64,000 nt of DNA from JALZUE01 sp051251725 (GCA_051251725.1 JBPOFN010000016.1:1-64000); one strand, 5' to 3'. Shown: positions 24,225-34,159, numbered from the stretch's first letter. Numbers and translations are program-made. The notes: generated from the sequence alone by a model not told the origin.

Positions 24225-26708
24225 ATGACTGAGCAAATACTTGCTGAAAGATTTAAAATAAATCAGTACCAAGAAAAATATTTATATTCAGTAAATCGCC
24301 ATACTTTCGAAAAAGAAAGTTCAAGCAATATTTATAAACGCCATTACCAAGAAAGCTTAATCAATGAAGAAACCCTTTACCTTATTTTAGGTACCGATTC
24401 AGGGCTACTCATCAGTTATTTATTAACACAAGATTTACCAGAAAATAGTCGTTATATCTTTATCGAATTACCTGAAGTAATGACTAAAATAACGGAACAA
24501 CTTTCAGATAAGCTAAACAATGACGCCATCATTTTAACAACGGCTGATGACTGGCAAGAAGCCGCCGAAAAGTTTGAAATGAGTATTTATATTTACAAGA
24601 ATAAAGTGAATTACCTAAAGTCTTTCGCCGGCTTAGATTCATTTATTCCTGAGTATCATATTAATAACGCTAAAGTTTCTAAAGAACTCGAAATACAGCT
24701 GTTCTTCACTCGAGCACTGGTTGGTGTTTCGCCATTCATGACCAAACAAATTATGAATGTTTCTGAAAACAAACACCCATCTAATTTATTGAATAATATC
24801 TTCAAAGACAAAACCTGTATTATTTTAGGTGGCGGTCCGTCTTTAGATGATGATATCGCTTGGATAAAGGCCAATAAAAACAACCTAGTGATCATCGCTG
24901 TTTCACGTATTGCCAAATCATTAATTGCTCACGATTTAACGCCCCATATTATTGTCTCTGTTGACCCTTACGATGTCAGCTTTGATGTTAGTAAAGAATT
25001 ACTGACGTTACCTAAAGATGTATTATTCCTGCATGCAAATTGTGTTACGCCATCACTGGCAGCACAGTGGCATGGCAAAAGTGCATACATTGGAGCGCGT
25101 TTTCCGTGGGCCGATGATAACGACGAAAACTGTAATTTAATGGGCGGGCCAACAGTAACAAATACCGCATTAAAAGAAGCCATTACCATGGGGTTTTCTA
25201 ATATTTTATTAACCGGTGTCGATTTATGTTACGCCCGAAATGGTGTTAGTCATGCCTCAGGTAGTAATGAAGCCAAAGTAGGCCCGGCTCTTGGTCAACA
25301 AGGTGTATGGGTTGAAACCTATGCCGGTAATAAAGCTGAAACTCAAATTGCCTTTGATAACGCTGTCGCCGCCTTAGCAAAACAAGCAACTGAAGCGAAA
25401 ACGTTAGGTATTAATATTTACAACCTATCTGAAAATGCTGCCAAAGTAACAGATATTGAACATATTCCTAGTGCCGCCTTATCGTTTGACGACGAAGAAA
25501 ACAATATTTTAGCTGTCTTACATCAGGTTATTCCTGAATTATCAGCAGAGCAAATCCGTCAAGATAACAATATGGTTTTGAAGAAGTTTGAAAAAAGATT
25601 AAAAGATATTCAAGCGATTAAAATTCTAGCTGAAGAAGCATTAGAATGTAATCAACTGTTATTTAAAGAAAAAGGCAAAGAAACCGAAAACTTTAAATAC
25701 AAATTACGCATGGATAAAATAGAAAAAAAAATTGATAGTAAATACAAAAAATCTTCAAGGTTCATTAAAAACTTTGGTCTCGACAAGTTTATTAAATCAA
25801 CGCAAACCAAACATGATTGGTCTGATGATAAAGTTGAAGAAACAGGTCGTTTATATTACCAAGCATATATTGATTCTTGTCTGTCACTAATGACCCATTT
25901 ACAAGCTTGTTGCCAGCGGATAAGAAATCGCACCGAAGAACAAAAAAGCAAGCCTGATGTCGAGCAGCTGTTACAACAGTGGCAACAAGATAATCAATTT
26001 GGTCGAACTAAAAACTGGTTCGAAAAAAACGGTGCTGGCCTAAGTCAATTAACAGCTACACAACAACAGCTATATCAGGAACATCTACAAACCTTTAATG
26101 AGATTCTCAGCAGTGAAGATACGGCTCATTTAACACGCACGAAAAAAGAAGCCTCGTTAAACGGTGTGCGAAGAAAAATTATTATTTTGTATTACCAACG
26201 TAATATAGATGCGCTTGTTTCAATGGCAACTCGACTTGAGTTGTATGATAAAAGTGATCAACAAGCAACTCAGCTTAGTTTATTAGCAACGGCGTATTTA
26301 TTTGCGGCCAATAATGACCATGAACAAGCTTTGCAATGTTTTGAAACACTAGACAAAGAAGAAATTCAAGAAGATGAGTTACAGCTAATGGCTTCATTAG
26401 CGATTAAAGCACAGCAGCCTGATAAAGCGGAAGTTATTCTTAAAATGCTAGCCGATATTGCTGACATTTATCAGCCTAATTATGCCAAACTATTAAAACT
26501 GCTTGGTAAGTATCAAGAATCAATTGATGAATATACTCGTTATTTAGAGAAAAATTATGATGACATTAAAACTTGGTTGGCACTTGCTAAGCTTTACTTG
26601 TCATTACAAGCGAACGAGTCAGCTAAAATGGCATTAACGGTTATTTTAGAAAAGGATCCTGAAAACATGGAAGCTAAAAGCTACTTAAGTAACCTTACTT
26701 CGGGTTAA
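24225..26708 (+). CDS. maf: Maf-type motility accessory factor (flagellin nonulosonate transferase)
   Basis: I use the ATG at 24225 (827 aa), preceded at some distance by AAGGCG, rather than 24192, which has no ribosome site. The central DUF115/MAF domain (about 190-430) carries CIILGGGPSLDDDI, VSVDPYD, and GVDLCYA, the signature of Maf proteins that transfer pseudaminic or legionaminic acid to flagellin. An N-terminal domain (1-180) and a C-terminal TPR-like helical region (about 680-820) complete the usual layout. It is the only plus-strand gene inside the glycan island and abuts legF tail to tail. The donor is expected to be the CMP-nonulosonate made by the neighbouring leg genes. Confidence 0.9.
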   Translation: MTEQILAERFKINQYQEKYLYSVNRHTFEKESSSNIYKRHYQESLINEETLYLILGTDSGLLISYLLTQDLPENSRYIFIELPEVMTKITEQLSDKLNNDAIILTTADDWQEAAEKFEMSIYIYKNKVNYLKSFAGLDSFIPEYHINNAKVSKELEIQLFFTRALVGVSPFMTKQIMNVSENKHPSNLLNNIFKDKTCIILGGGPSLDDDIAWIKANKNNLVIIAVSRIAKSLIAHDLTPHIIVSVDPYDVSFDVSKELLTLPKDVLFLHANCVTPSLAAQWHGKSAYIGARFPWADDNDENCNLMGGPTVTNTALKEAITMGFSNILLTGVDLCYARNGVSHASGSNEAKVGPALGQQGVWVETYAGNKAETQIAFDNAVAALAKQATEAKTLGINIYNLSENAAKVTDIEHIPSAALSFDDEENNILAVLHQVIPELSAEQIRQDNNMVLKKFEKRLKDIQAIKILAEEALECNQLLFKEKGKETENFKYKLRMDKIEKKIDSKYKKSSRFIKNFGLDKFIKSTQTKHDWSDDKVEETGRLYYQAYIDSCLSLMTHLQACCQRIRNRTEEQKSKPDVEQLLQQWQQDNQFGRTKNWFEKNGAGLSQLTATQQQLYQEHLQTFNEILSSEDTAHLTRTKKEASLNGVRRKIIILYYQRNIDALVSMATRLELYDKSDQQATQLSLLATAYLFAANNDHEQALQCFETLDKEEIQEDELQLMASLAIKAQQPDKAEVILKMLADIADIYQPNYAKLLKLLGKYQESIDEYTRYLEKNYDDIKTWLALAKLYLSLQANESAKMALTVILEKDPENMEAKSYLSNLTSG

Positions 26709-27407
26709 TTAAGCATTAAATAACTGTTCAGCCAAATCAAAATCTGCTTGGCTGTCGATATCTATCGATTTATTTTCAGGCATAAGATACGGCAATGTTG
26801 TGCCGTTATAAAAGCTTGTGAGATCATTTGCTGGCAAAATAAATATTGCGCCATTGGGCAATAAAACATCCGCATTTTCTTGTCGAGCATGTTGGCTTTT
26901 CTGCTGCTCTTGTTGGTCAATAAAATCGGCGAAACCTTGTTCATTACAGCGCATTATCCAAGCAAATTTATTTAACACTTTATAACAAGAAAAAACCCTT
27001 AAGCCCTGCTCTGTTTGATTTTTAGCGTATAGCTCTAATGCTTCATCAATGTGTTCACAACTGCGTAATGGCGAGGTTGGCTGTAAGTTAACGACTATAT
27101 CAAAGCGTGATTTTTGTTGCTGAAAATGCATAACACTATGATTAAGCGCAGCCATCAATGATGCCGTATCACTCGCCAGCGCTTGAGGGCGAATAATAAC
27201 CTTAGCACCATATTTTTCAGCGATCTCCGCATAAACTTTAGAGTCAGTTGAAACCACCACTTCATCAATATATTGCGACTGTAAAGCGGCTAAAATAGTC
27301 CATGCCATCAGTGGCTTACCATTGAGTAGCTTAATATTTTTATCAATCAAGCCTTTAGAGCCTGAGCGAGCGCCGATAAAGGCTAATACTTTTTTATTTT
27401 TTAACAT
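26709..27407 (-). CDS. legF: CMP-nonulosonate synthetase (LegF/NeuA family)
   Basis: The 232-aa protein has the cytidylyltransferase signature IGARSGSKGLIDKNIK (about 10-25) followed by the conserved VVSTDSKVYAE and LQPTSPLR motifs of CMP-sialic/legionaminic acid synthetases (NeuA, PtmB, LegF). It activates the nonulosonate as CMP-sugar, the donor for Maf. The start at 27407 (ATG) is preferred over a TTG one codon earlier. Its stop codon is directly adjacent to that of maf on the other strand. It is the last gene of the leg unit. Confidence 0.9.
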   Translation of the reverse strand: MLKNKKVLAFIGARSGSKGLIDKNIKLLNGKPLMAWTILAALQSQYIDEVVVSTDSKVYAEIAEKYGAKVIIRPQALASDTASLMAALNHSVMHFQQQKSRFDIVVNLQPTSPLRSCEHIDEALELYAKNQTEQGLRVFSCYKVLNKFAWIMRCNEQGFADFIDQQEQQKSQHARQENADVLLPNGAIFILPANDLTSFYNGTTLPYLMPENKSIDIDSQADFDLAEQLFNA

Positions 27408-27427
27408 CAATAAACTACGTCGTTCAG

Positions 27428-28480
27428 TTAGAATTGGGTTTTTACATCGATTTTCGCTTGATCAAAATCAGGCATTTTTCCGATATCTAACCAATATTCA
27501 TGAATCGGAAAAATAGTAACGTCTTCATCATTAGCTATTTGCTGTTCAATTAAAGTTGGCATATCAATCTTCTGATTTTTATCAACTTTTTTAACTAGTT
27601 CGGGATTTACAACATAAATACCGGCATTAACAAAGTGTCGTTGCATCGGCTTTTCAACCATAGAAAGAATTTTATTTCCTTGTGATTCAATCACGCCATA
27701 AGGTATTTGGTATTCATATTCAGTAACGCACATAGTTGCAATGGAACTTTGCATCAAATGGTATTCTAATAAATGAGCGAAATCCACTTTCGTTAATAAG
27801 TCACCATTCATCATAATCAGTGGCAGTTCAGGTAAGTTATTTGGCAATAATCCGAGTGCGCCTCCGGTGCCTAACGGACTATCTTCATAGACGTATTCGA
27901 TAGTCACGCCCCACTTATCGCCATCACCAAAATAATCTTCGATCATTTCCGGCATATAGTGAGTCGAGATATAAAAACGATGAAAACCAGCCGCAATAAA
28001 GTTTTCCAAAATAGTTTCTAATATTGGTTTACCGCCAAGTTTTAATAACGGCTTAGGACAATTATCGGTTAACGGTTTTAGCCTTGTGCCAAAGCCACCC
28101 GCCATAAGAAATACTGGATTATCATAATGACTGCGTTCAACAATTTTTTGTAATGTTTCCAAGCCAACAACAATGTCATTTTCAACAATCGGAATGGCCA
28201 ATAAAGCTTTGCGATTCATTAAGTTTAATAATTGGCTTTTAGAGGTGCCGCGCTTAGCAACAGACGGTGTGGTATGCATAACCGCAGCTATTGGGCTGTC
28301 CATCTCAACATGGCGAATCAGTGCTCGGCGAATATCACCATCGGTAACAACACCTAAAAGCTTTCTGTCTTCATCAACCACCAAAGCTAATTGCATCGCG
28401 CCTTTATCAATAATCGCAATAGTTTCTGCCATGGTAGTCGTTGGGGAAATTAGAATTTTTTGCCAATCTTCAACCGTCAT
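27428..28480 (-). CDS. legX: LegX/PtmE-like nucleotidyltransferase with CBS pair
   Basis: The 350-aa protein joins two CBS domains (about 1-120) to a nucleotidyltransferase domain with FLMAGGFGTRLKPLTDNCPK. This layout is that of PtmE/LegX, the GlcN-1-phosphate guanylyltransferase that starts the GDP-linked legionaminic acid route in Campylobacter. AAGG lies six nt before the ATG. The gene lies 57 nt after legI and 17 nt before legF. The CBS pair may sense adenine or CMP nucleotides; this is family-based inference. Confidence 0.88.
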   Translation of the reverse strand: MTVEDWQKILISPTTTMAETIAIIDKGAMQLALVVDEDRKLLGVVTDGDIRRALIRHVEMDSPIAAVMHTTPSVAKRGTSKSQLLNLMNRKALLAIPIVENDIVVGLETLQKIVERSHYDNPVFLMAGGFGTRLKPLTDNCPKPLLKLGGKPILETILENFIAAGFHRFYISTHYMPEMIEDYFGDGDKWGVTIEYVYEDSPLGTGGALGLLPNNLPELPLIMMNGDLLTKVDFAHLLEYHLMQSSIATMCVTEYEYQIPYGVIESQGNKILSMVEKPMQRHFVNAGIYVVNPELVKKVDKNQKIDMPTLIEQQIANDEDVTIFPIHEYWLDIGKMPDFDQAKIDVKTQF

Positions 28481-28537
28481 AATTAGCCTTGAATGTTAAT
28501 TCGTCTGTATTAAATAAAGCAATAATTACACCAATGG

Positions 28538-29626
28538 TCAATCAAAGCTTAAGGTTTCGCCGGCGTTAAAATGGCGAATGGCGGCACTACCAAGTAAATC
28601 ATAATAATATTTAGCTGATAAACCATCCCCTGGACGCATAACGATTAAGTCCTGTTCAGTAATTATTTGACCTTGTTTGATATCATGTTTAGCGAAAATA
28701 CTTTTGCGGGCGACCGCAATGTTTTTTTGTTCTGATGCGGTCGCTGTTTTCACTTTATTACCTAATGCCGAGTCGATAATTCTGATTGCGCTAACTAATT
28801 CAGTTAATTCATCAGGCTCTAATGAAGCTTGATGATCAGGTCCTGGTAAATTGCGATCAAGGGTAAAGTGTTTTTCAATAATATGGGCACCTTTCGCTAC
28901 TGCCGCGAGCGAAACGTTAATACCTTGCGTATGATCAGAATAACCAATTGGCAACATAAAATGCTCCGCCATCAAGTCCATAGCACAAAGATTTACTTCG
29001 TTAATAGGCGCAGGATATTCGGTCGTGCAATGTAAAACAGAGACTTTTTCTTTTAATAATTGCAGACCCAACTTGCTGTTATAGGCTTGCTTAAATGCTG
29101 CTCGACTCGGGATTGTTACTTGTTGATTTTGCTGAGCTATCAAACCAAATGATATTACCGATAAGGCAAATTCAATATCAGCAAGATCGCACATTCCGGT
29201 CGATACAATTAAATCACAACCAGTTAACGCGTGTTTAAGAATAAAAGGCGCATTGGTAATTTCACCGGAAGGTATTTTAAGGGTTGTTAATCCCATAACA
29301 TCCACTAGAAAAGCTAAACTTTCATCGTCAAAGGCCGTCGACAGATAATCAATACCTTGCTGCAAACAATAGTCTTTAACCGCTAAATGTTCGTCAAAGG
29401 TAAGCTCTAACTTTTTTAACATGGCCAGCTGCGATTGCTCTTGTTTGGTATTCGCAATTTGATAATCCGCTTGTTTCGCCTCACTGTTTGCTAATAGTTC
29501 AGCTTTAAAAGTTTGAAATTTAACGATGTCAGCGCCGGCATTTACTGCCGCATCAACTAACGCAAAGGCTCGTTCAATAGAGCCATTATGATTTACCCCT
29601 GCTTCGGCTATAATCACTGTCTTCAT
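28538..29626 (-). CDS. legI: Nonulosonate synthase (LegI/NeuB family)
   Basis: The 362-aa enzyme starts with IIAEAGVNHNGS and has the TIM-barrel motifs IVSTGM and LHCTTEYPAP. GPDHQASLEPDEL precedes a C-terminal SAF (antifreeze-like) domain (about 300-362). NeuB-type enzymes condense phosphoenolpyruvate with a 6-carbon amino sugar to a 9-carbon acid. Neighbours legG (4-bp overlap), legX and legF favour legionaminic acid over sialic acid. It could still accept another hexosamine because the aminotransferase gene is missing here. Confidence 0.9.
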   Translation of the reverse strand: MKTVIIAEAGVNHNGSIERAFALVDAAVNAGADIVKFQTFKAELLANSEAKQADYQIANTKQEQSQLAMLKKLELTFDEHLAVKDYCLQQGIDYLSTAFDDESLAFLVDVMGLTTLKIPSGEITNAPFILKHALTGCDLIVSTGMCDLADIEFALSVISFGLIAQQNQQVTIPSRAAFKQAYNSKLGLQLLKEKVSVLHCTTEYPAPINEVNLCAMDLMAEHFMLPIGYSDHTQGINVSLAAVAKGAHIIEKHFTLDRNLPGPDHQASLEPDELTELVSAIRIIDSALGNKVKTATASEQKNIAVARKSIFAKHDIKQGQIITEQDLIVMRPGDGLSAKYYYDLLGSAAIRHFNAGETLSFD

Positions 29627-30795
29627 GCTTGGTTATCCAGATCGTAGAATTCTTTTTGCAGCGGACTCGGCTTTTGATATGCCAATAAATGGCTAGCAAT
29701 CGCTTTTGACGCTTGTCCTTGGCCATAAGGGTTCTGATAAATAATCCGATCATTTGAAGCTTTTAATTCAATCGCCTTGTTAATGGTATCAATAATATCC
29801 TTACTTTCAGGTAAACAATTTAACACTGAATCACTGGCTAAACGCCCTTTTTGGCGATCGCCAATATTAACTGTCGGCACAAAAAATGAGGGTGCTTCAA
29901 TAATACCGCTTGATGAGTTACCAATAACTGCAGTGGCATATTTCATTGCTGATAAATAACGTAACTGGCCCATTGAAGAAAGTAATAAAACCTGTTTATT
30001 TTGCTGCTCAAATTGCTGCAATGCGGTAATGATTTGATCGCCATTAGCATCGGCGTTTGGGTAAGTAATAATAAATTGGTATGCAGAAAAAAAACTCAGC
30101 GCATCAAATAAATGAGTAAGCTGCTGCAATGGCTCTTGTTCACCTAAGGTTTCTGGGTGAAAGGTAATTAAGAAGTACTTCTCAGTAAAGTTAAACTTAA
30201 AAACCTCAGACAATTGCTCAAGGGTTAAAAAATTGACCTGGTTAAGATAATCTAACCCTGGGGCACCAACATTAAAAACCGTATCAGGCTGCTCACCCAT
30301 TTGAATTAAACGCTGGCGATAAGTTTCTGCTGCCGTGAAATGTAAGTGCGACATTTTACTGATGGCATGGCGAATGACATCATCAATCGCCCCTTGGGTA
30401 ATTTCTCCACCATGGATATGAGCAATCGGGACATTGAATAACATTGCCGTTTGTACTATCGCGAGCGCTTCATAGCGATCGCCCAACACAACTAAAATAT
30501 CGGGTTGATGTTTTTCAAACGCTTGTGCGGCCAATTTTGTCGCTAGCGACAATGACTTTGCCGTTGCAAGGGGGGATTCTGTCGTTTGTAAAAAATCAAG
30601 TTGCTCGGTGACCGTAAAACCATCCGCTAAAATATGCTCTAGAGTATAACCATATTTTTTCGATAAGTGCGTGCCGCCAACCCATAATTGCAATTGCGCT
30701 TGCTGTAAGGCATCAGCTTGCTGAAGTTCTTTGAGCAAAAAATAAAGTAAACCATATTCAGCACGTGTACCGGTAAAAACAGCAATTTTTTTCAT
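29623..30795 (-). CDS. legG: Hydrolysing NDP-HexNAc 2-epimerase (LegG/NeuC family)
   Basis: The 390-aa protein has the NeuC layout: N-terminal TGTRAEYGLL, central LGDRYEALA and HIHGGEITQGAIDD, then FHPET and the GNSSSGIIEAP nucleotide-binding loop. It hydrolyses NDP-diacetamido-trideoxyglucose (or UDP-GlcNAc) with inversion at C2, giving the free sugar for LegI. It overlaps legI by 4 bp. Confidence 0.9.
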   Translation of the reverse strand: MKKIAVFTGTRAEYGLLYFLLKELQQADALQQAQLQLWVGGTHLSKKYGYTLEHILADGFTVTEQLDFLQTTESPLATAKSLSLATKLAAQAFEKHQPDILVVLGDRYEALAIVQTAMLFNVPIAHIHGGEITQGAIDDVIRHAISKMSHLHFTAAETYRQRLIQMGEQPDTVFNVGAPGLDYLNQVNFLTLEQLSEVFKFNFTEKYFLITFHPETLGEQEPLQQLTHLFDALSFFSAYQFIITYPNADANGDQIITALQQFEQQNKQVLLLSSMGQLRYLSAMKYATAVIGNSSSGIIEAPSFFVPTVNIGDRQKGRLASDSVLNCLPESKDIIDTINKAIELKASNDRIIYQNPYGQGQASKAIASHLLAYQKPSPLQKEFYDLDNQA

Positions 30796-30809
30796 TCGAT
30801 CCCTGTTAC

Positions 30810-31796
30810 TTAAACATTATAAATATCATGTTTATATTTGGCTAAATTCTCTTTTTGGATAAACCAATCTATGGTTTTTTTCAGCCCAGTTTCAATATTA
30901 TATTCAGGCATAAAACCGGTTAAGGTATTAATTTTTTCATTATTGCACCAAAGGCGCTGCACTTCTGATTTATCAGGCCGTAAGCGCTGTTCATCAACAA
31001 TAAAATTAACATCACTTGCCATTAAGTTTTTAATTAGCTCAAGCGTTTCTCCGACACTTATTTCAAAATTTGAGCCTATATTCACCGTTTCTCCGATCGC
31101 ATCAGGACAATTAGCTAATGCTAAAAAGCCGCGGCAAGTATCAACAACATAATTAAAATCACGGGTTGGTGTTACATCCCCCAACTTAATGTTTTTTTCA
31201 CCATTGGCTATTTGTGAAATTATCGTTGGAATTACCGCCCGTGCTGATTGCCTTGGGCCATAAGTATTAAATGGCCGTGCTATCGTTAAAGGTAAATCGA
31301 AACTATTAAAGAAACTCATAGCCATTGCATCAGCGGCTATTTTAGATGCGCTATAAGGGGATTGCGGTTGCAGTGGGTGATTTTCATCTATTGGTACATA
31401 TTTAGCGGTGCCGTAAACTTCACTTGTTGAGGTATGAATAATACGTTTAACTTTATTATCTAAGCTCGCCTGACATATATTTAGAGTACCAGTGATATTT
31501 GTTTCAACATAAGTTTGTGGCGCAACATAGGAAAACGGAATAGCGATTAACGCAGCAAGGTGATAAACAATATCAACACCTTGAGTGATATTTCGACAAA
31601 AATGTGGGTCTCGAATATCACCGCAAATAATCTCAACTTGTTTTTGACAGTCAATATCTTCGAGCCAACCCCAATGATTAAACGAGTTATATTGGGCAAG
31701 CGCCTTAACTTTAAAACCTGACTTAACTAATAGTTCAACAAGATGAGAACCAATAAAACCATCGGCACCGGTAACAAGTACAACAGTATTATTCAT
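30810..31796 (-). CDS. legB: NAD-dependent NDP-GlcNAc 4,6-dehydratase (LegB)
   Basis: The 328-aa extended SDR has VTGADGFIGSHLVELL, IHTSTSEVYGTA, SPYSASKIAADA (YxxxK) and RPFNTYGPRQSARAVIP, the standard motif set of LegB proteins. It makes the 4-keto-6-deoxy intermediate of legionaminic acid. It follows the fliT-like gene by only 47 nt, so it may be read from the flaG-fliD-fliS transcript. In most clusters the next gene is the aminotransferase legC, which is absent here. Confidence 0.88.
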   Translation of the reverse strand: MNNTVVLVTGADGFIGSHLVELLVKSGFKVKALAQYNSFNHWGWLEDIDCQKQVEIICGDIRDPHFCRNITQGVDIVYHLAALIAIPFSYVAPQTYVETNITGTLNICQASLDNKVKRIIHTSTSEVYGTAKYVPIDENHPLQPQSPYSASKIAADAMAMSFFNSFDLPLTIARPFNTYGPRQSARAVIPTIISQIANGEKNIKLGDVTPTRDFNYVVDTCRGFLALANCPDAIGETVNIGSNFEISVGETLELIKNLMASDVNFIVDEQRLRPDKSEVQRLWCNNEKINTLTGFMPEYNIETGLKKTIDWFIQKENLAKYKHDIYNV

Positions 31797-31843
31797 AAGG
31801 TATGAGACTCCAAGAGATTAAAGGATAAAACAATGATAACTTA

Positions 31844-32179
31844 TCAAATACTGCTGCGATAAGCTTTTATTGCTTTTTTACCTTTCGCTTGTTGTGAGCT
31901 TTGCCCTAACAGCTTTTGAGACTTTTCTTTGATAAGACTAAGATAATGTTTATCTCTCGTTTGAATTGAAATAAGAAATTGTTGAAATTTTTGCTCTGTG
32001 AATGACGCCTGAGCAGGGTCATTAAGTATAATGCCATCAACCACTTGTTTTAATTCCACTAATAATACTTGCCTTTGAGCGAGTAAATTAGCGCAGTCTG
32101 ATTCATTCTCTTGCTCAAGCAATGATTCGACTGCGGTGGTTAACGCAATTATTTTTTGGTAAAAGGCATCAGTTGACAC
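31844..32179 (-). CDS. FliT-like flagellar chaperone
   Basis: The 111-aa, mostly helical, polar protein lies 2 nt after fliS, the position of fliT/flaI in Vibrio and Shewanella. It has no signal peptide. The N-terminal helices (about 5-35) and the charged C-terminal helix ending KGKKAIKAYRSSI fit a small secretion chaperone for FliD. Sequence similarity in this family is weak, so the call rests largely on position and size. Confidence 0.65.
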   Translation of the reverse strand: MSTDAFYQKIIALTTAVESLLEQENESDCANLLAQRQVLLVELKQVVDGIILNDPAQASFTEQKFQQFLISIQTRDKHYLSLIKEKSQKLLGQSSQQAKGKKAIKAYRSSI

Positions 32180-32181
32180 AC

Positions 32182-32619
32182 TTATACACCAGCGACTTCT
32201 TTATTTTTTTCTTTCAGCAATTCAATGCCTTCTTTTTTACTTACTTCTGGCATTTCAAACCAAGCATCACGTAACGGCTTAAGTAAACCATTTACTTCTG
32301 TGACCATTTCAATATTTAGTTTCAGACTAGCTTCTAGGGCTCGATCAATACAATAGGCATATAAATCATCGAAACGTTGTGAAATGGCAGGTTCGGCATC
32401 AAAGTCTAACGAGGCGCGTAATGCTGATACGATATTAACAAATTTGGTAATTGACTGTGATTTCAACTCAAAATCTTTGCGCTCAATAGCGCCTTTAGAA
32501 ATAGAAAGGCTTTGCAACGCACCATCAAACATCATCACAATGATTTGATGTGGATTAGATTCTAAAATACCACTATCGATATTAACTTTTTTATAGGCTT
32601 GTAAGTTCTGTCTCATCAT
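32182..32619 (-). CDS. fliS: FliS, flagellin export chaperone
   Basis: The 145-aa helical protein contains the FliS pattern: YKKVNIDSGILESNPHQIIVMMFDGAL at the start, KFVNIVSALRASLDFD in the middle, and the partly charged C-terminal helix. FliS keeps newly made flagellin monomers from polymerising in the cytoplasm. It lies between fliD and the fliT-like gene. GGGG lies just before the ATG. Confidence 0.92.
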   Translation of the reverse strand: MMRQNLQAYKKVNIDSGILESNPHQIIVMMFDGALQSLSISKGAIERKDFELKSQSITKFVNIVSALRASLDFDAEPAISQRFDDLYAYCIDRALEASLKLNIEMVTEVNGLLKPLRDAWFEMPEVSKKEGIELLKEKNKEVAGV

Positions 32620-32669
32620 AATACCCCTGCTTTTAAGTAGTAAAACGATTTATTTTACGACTCTAATCA

Positions 32670-34103
32670 TTATTCAGATGCGGTCTTTGGTTTCAACGCA
32701 CTTGTTAACCAACTACTCGTCGCATCATAAGCTGCTATGGTAGAATCAAGAAAAGCAAAGCGAGAACGTAAAGTCTCTTCATAGCTTCGAAGAAAATCTT
32801 CATGGGCTTGCCATTCATCTTCAATATCTTCTAAATTCGCATTTAACGTTTTTTCTCTGACGGATAACGAGCCATCAGAGTCAGTATAGGTCTCAATCAA
32901 AGATGTCAATTGACTGACCACCCCTCCATCAGCTGCAAAAAGCGAACCAACCTGATCGAGATTATTAGCGATAGCATTGCTTAATTGCTTAGCGCCTGAG
33001 TCCATAGTACCTATACCAACCGCAGATATTTCTAATTTACCATCACGGTTGATTAGAATACCTATGCTGCTTAGCGCATTAACATTACCAGTAACGCCAC
33101 TTACCGTACTAGTAACAATATTGTTTAACTGGCCTCTCATTGAACGCAAATCTGAATCAAAGGCTAATCGACCTTGACGAGGTGCAGCTAAGCCAACCAT
33201 AGCTTCTGTTAACGCATTATAGCCACTAACAAATTCATTAATTATTTCAGAAGCGACTGAAGTATCTTGTGCAATAGTTAACGTACTGGCAACTGGGTTG
33301 TCTGAAGCATTTAATGTTGAGACTTTATTAACAACAATCGTGACATCTTCAATCGAGTTTTTAAATTCATTGGTTGAGCTATAAACAACATTGTCATCTT
33401 TAGCGGCATTCGTTGGATCACCATTAATACGAATTTTTGCATCTTGGGCTGACGTTGTAACCGCATTAGCATTAGTTGTCATTGATGTCGTATTCGACTG
33501 CGCTAAAGCATCTAGAGCATTATCATCCGTCGTTACGGTTAACTCATTAATTTCGCCGGTTTCTGATGAGCTGTAACTTAAATAAGTGCCACTTTCAAGA
33601 TTAACTAAAGTGACTTGCACACCAAAATTATCGGTAGAAGAATTAATTTTATCTCGAATGGCCGATAAATCGTCAGCGCCATCAATATCAACATCGAAAG
33701 TATCACCATTTGCAGAAGCTAAGGTTAAGGTGCCAACACCAAAGGTTGTTCCTGCACCACCGGCAAAATTTTCTGTTTGGATTCGAGTGGCCGAAGCTAA
33801 GCGATCAACAATAATGTCAAAGCTGCCATCAGTGGCAAAACCATTAGTAGAGACTGAAATACTATCGTCACTAGCGGTAACCGTTTGCTGGTTAAACTCA
33901 TCAATAGTGTCAAGTTTTTTAAGGACTGATTGGAATTGAGAAAGGGCTGATTTAAAACTACCAACACCCGACAATTCAGTTCGAGTGCGATCTTCTTTAT
34001 CTTGTAAACGTATTTCGGTAGGCACCGACTCAGCAGTAATAAAAGCTTCGATAATAGACTCTAGCTCTAAACCAGAACCGATCCCTGCTTGGGTAATATT
34101 CAT
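32670..34103 (-). CDS. fliD: FliD, flagellar filament cap
   Basis: The ATG at 34103 (477 aa) has GAGGTG upstream; a TTG further out at 34118 is not needed. The N-terminal segment AGIGSGLELESIIEAFI and the C-terminal coiled-coil part (about 410-460, EDIEDEWQAHEDFL) match hook-associated protein 2. The middle (about 90-360) is a variable, Ser/Thr/Asp-rich domain exposed at the filament tip. It is capped by flaG upstream and fliS downstream. Confidence 0.93.
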   Translation of the reverse strand: MNITQAGIGSGLELESIIEAFITAESVPTEIRLQDKEDRTRTELSGVGSFKSALSQFQSVLKKLDTIDEFNQQTVTASDDSISVSTNGFATDGSFDIIVDRLASATRIQTENFAGGAGTTFGVGTLTLASANGDTFDVDIDGADDLSAIRDKINSSTDNFGVQVTLVNLESGTYLSYSSSETGEINELTVTTDDNALDALAQSNTTSMTTNANAVTTSAQDAKIRINGDPTNAAKDDNVVYSSTNEFKNSIEDVTIVVNKVSTLNASDNPVASTLTIAQDTSVASEIINEFVSGYNALTEAMVGLAAPRQGRLAFDSDLRSMRGQLNNIVTSTVSGVTGNVNALSSIGILINRDGKLEISAVGIGTMDSGAKQLSNAIANNLDQVGSLFAADGGVVSQLTSLIETYTDSDGSLSVREKTLNANLEDIEDEWQAHEDFLRSYEETLRSRFAFLDSTIAAYDATSSWLTSALKPKTASE

Positions 34104-34159
34104 AATCTGCCACCTCAAAATACATTTTAGTACAAGTTAATAAGTGTATCTATTTTATA

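Noticed and set aside
26709..31796. Pseudaminic acid pathway
   Set aside because: The dehydratase, NeuC-type epimerase and CBS-linked nucleotidyltransferase are of the legionaminic (LegB/G/X) type; PseC, PseG and PseH were not seen.
33586..33939. Plus-strand frame opposite fliD
   Set aside because: Antisense shadow of a well-supported gene with no ribosome site; similar shadows lie opposite flgK, flgI and flagellin genes.
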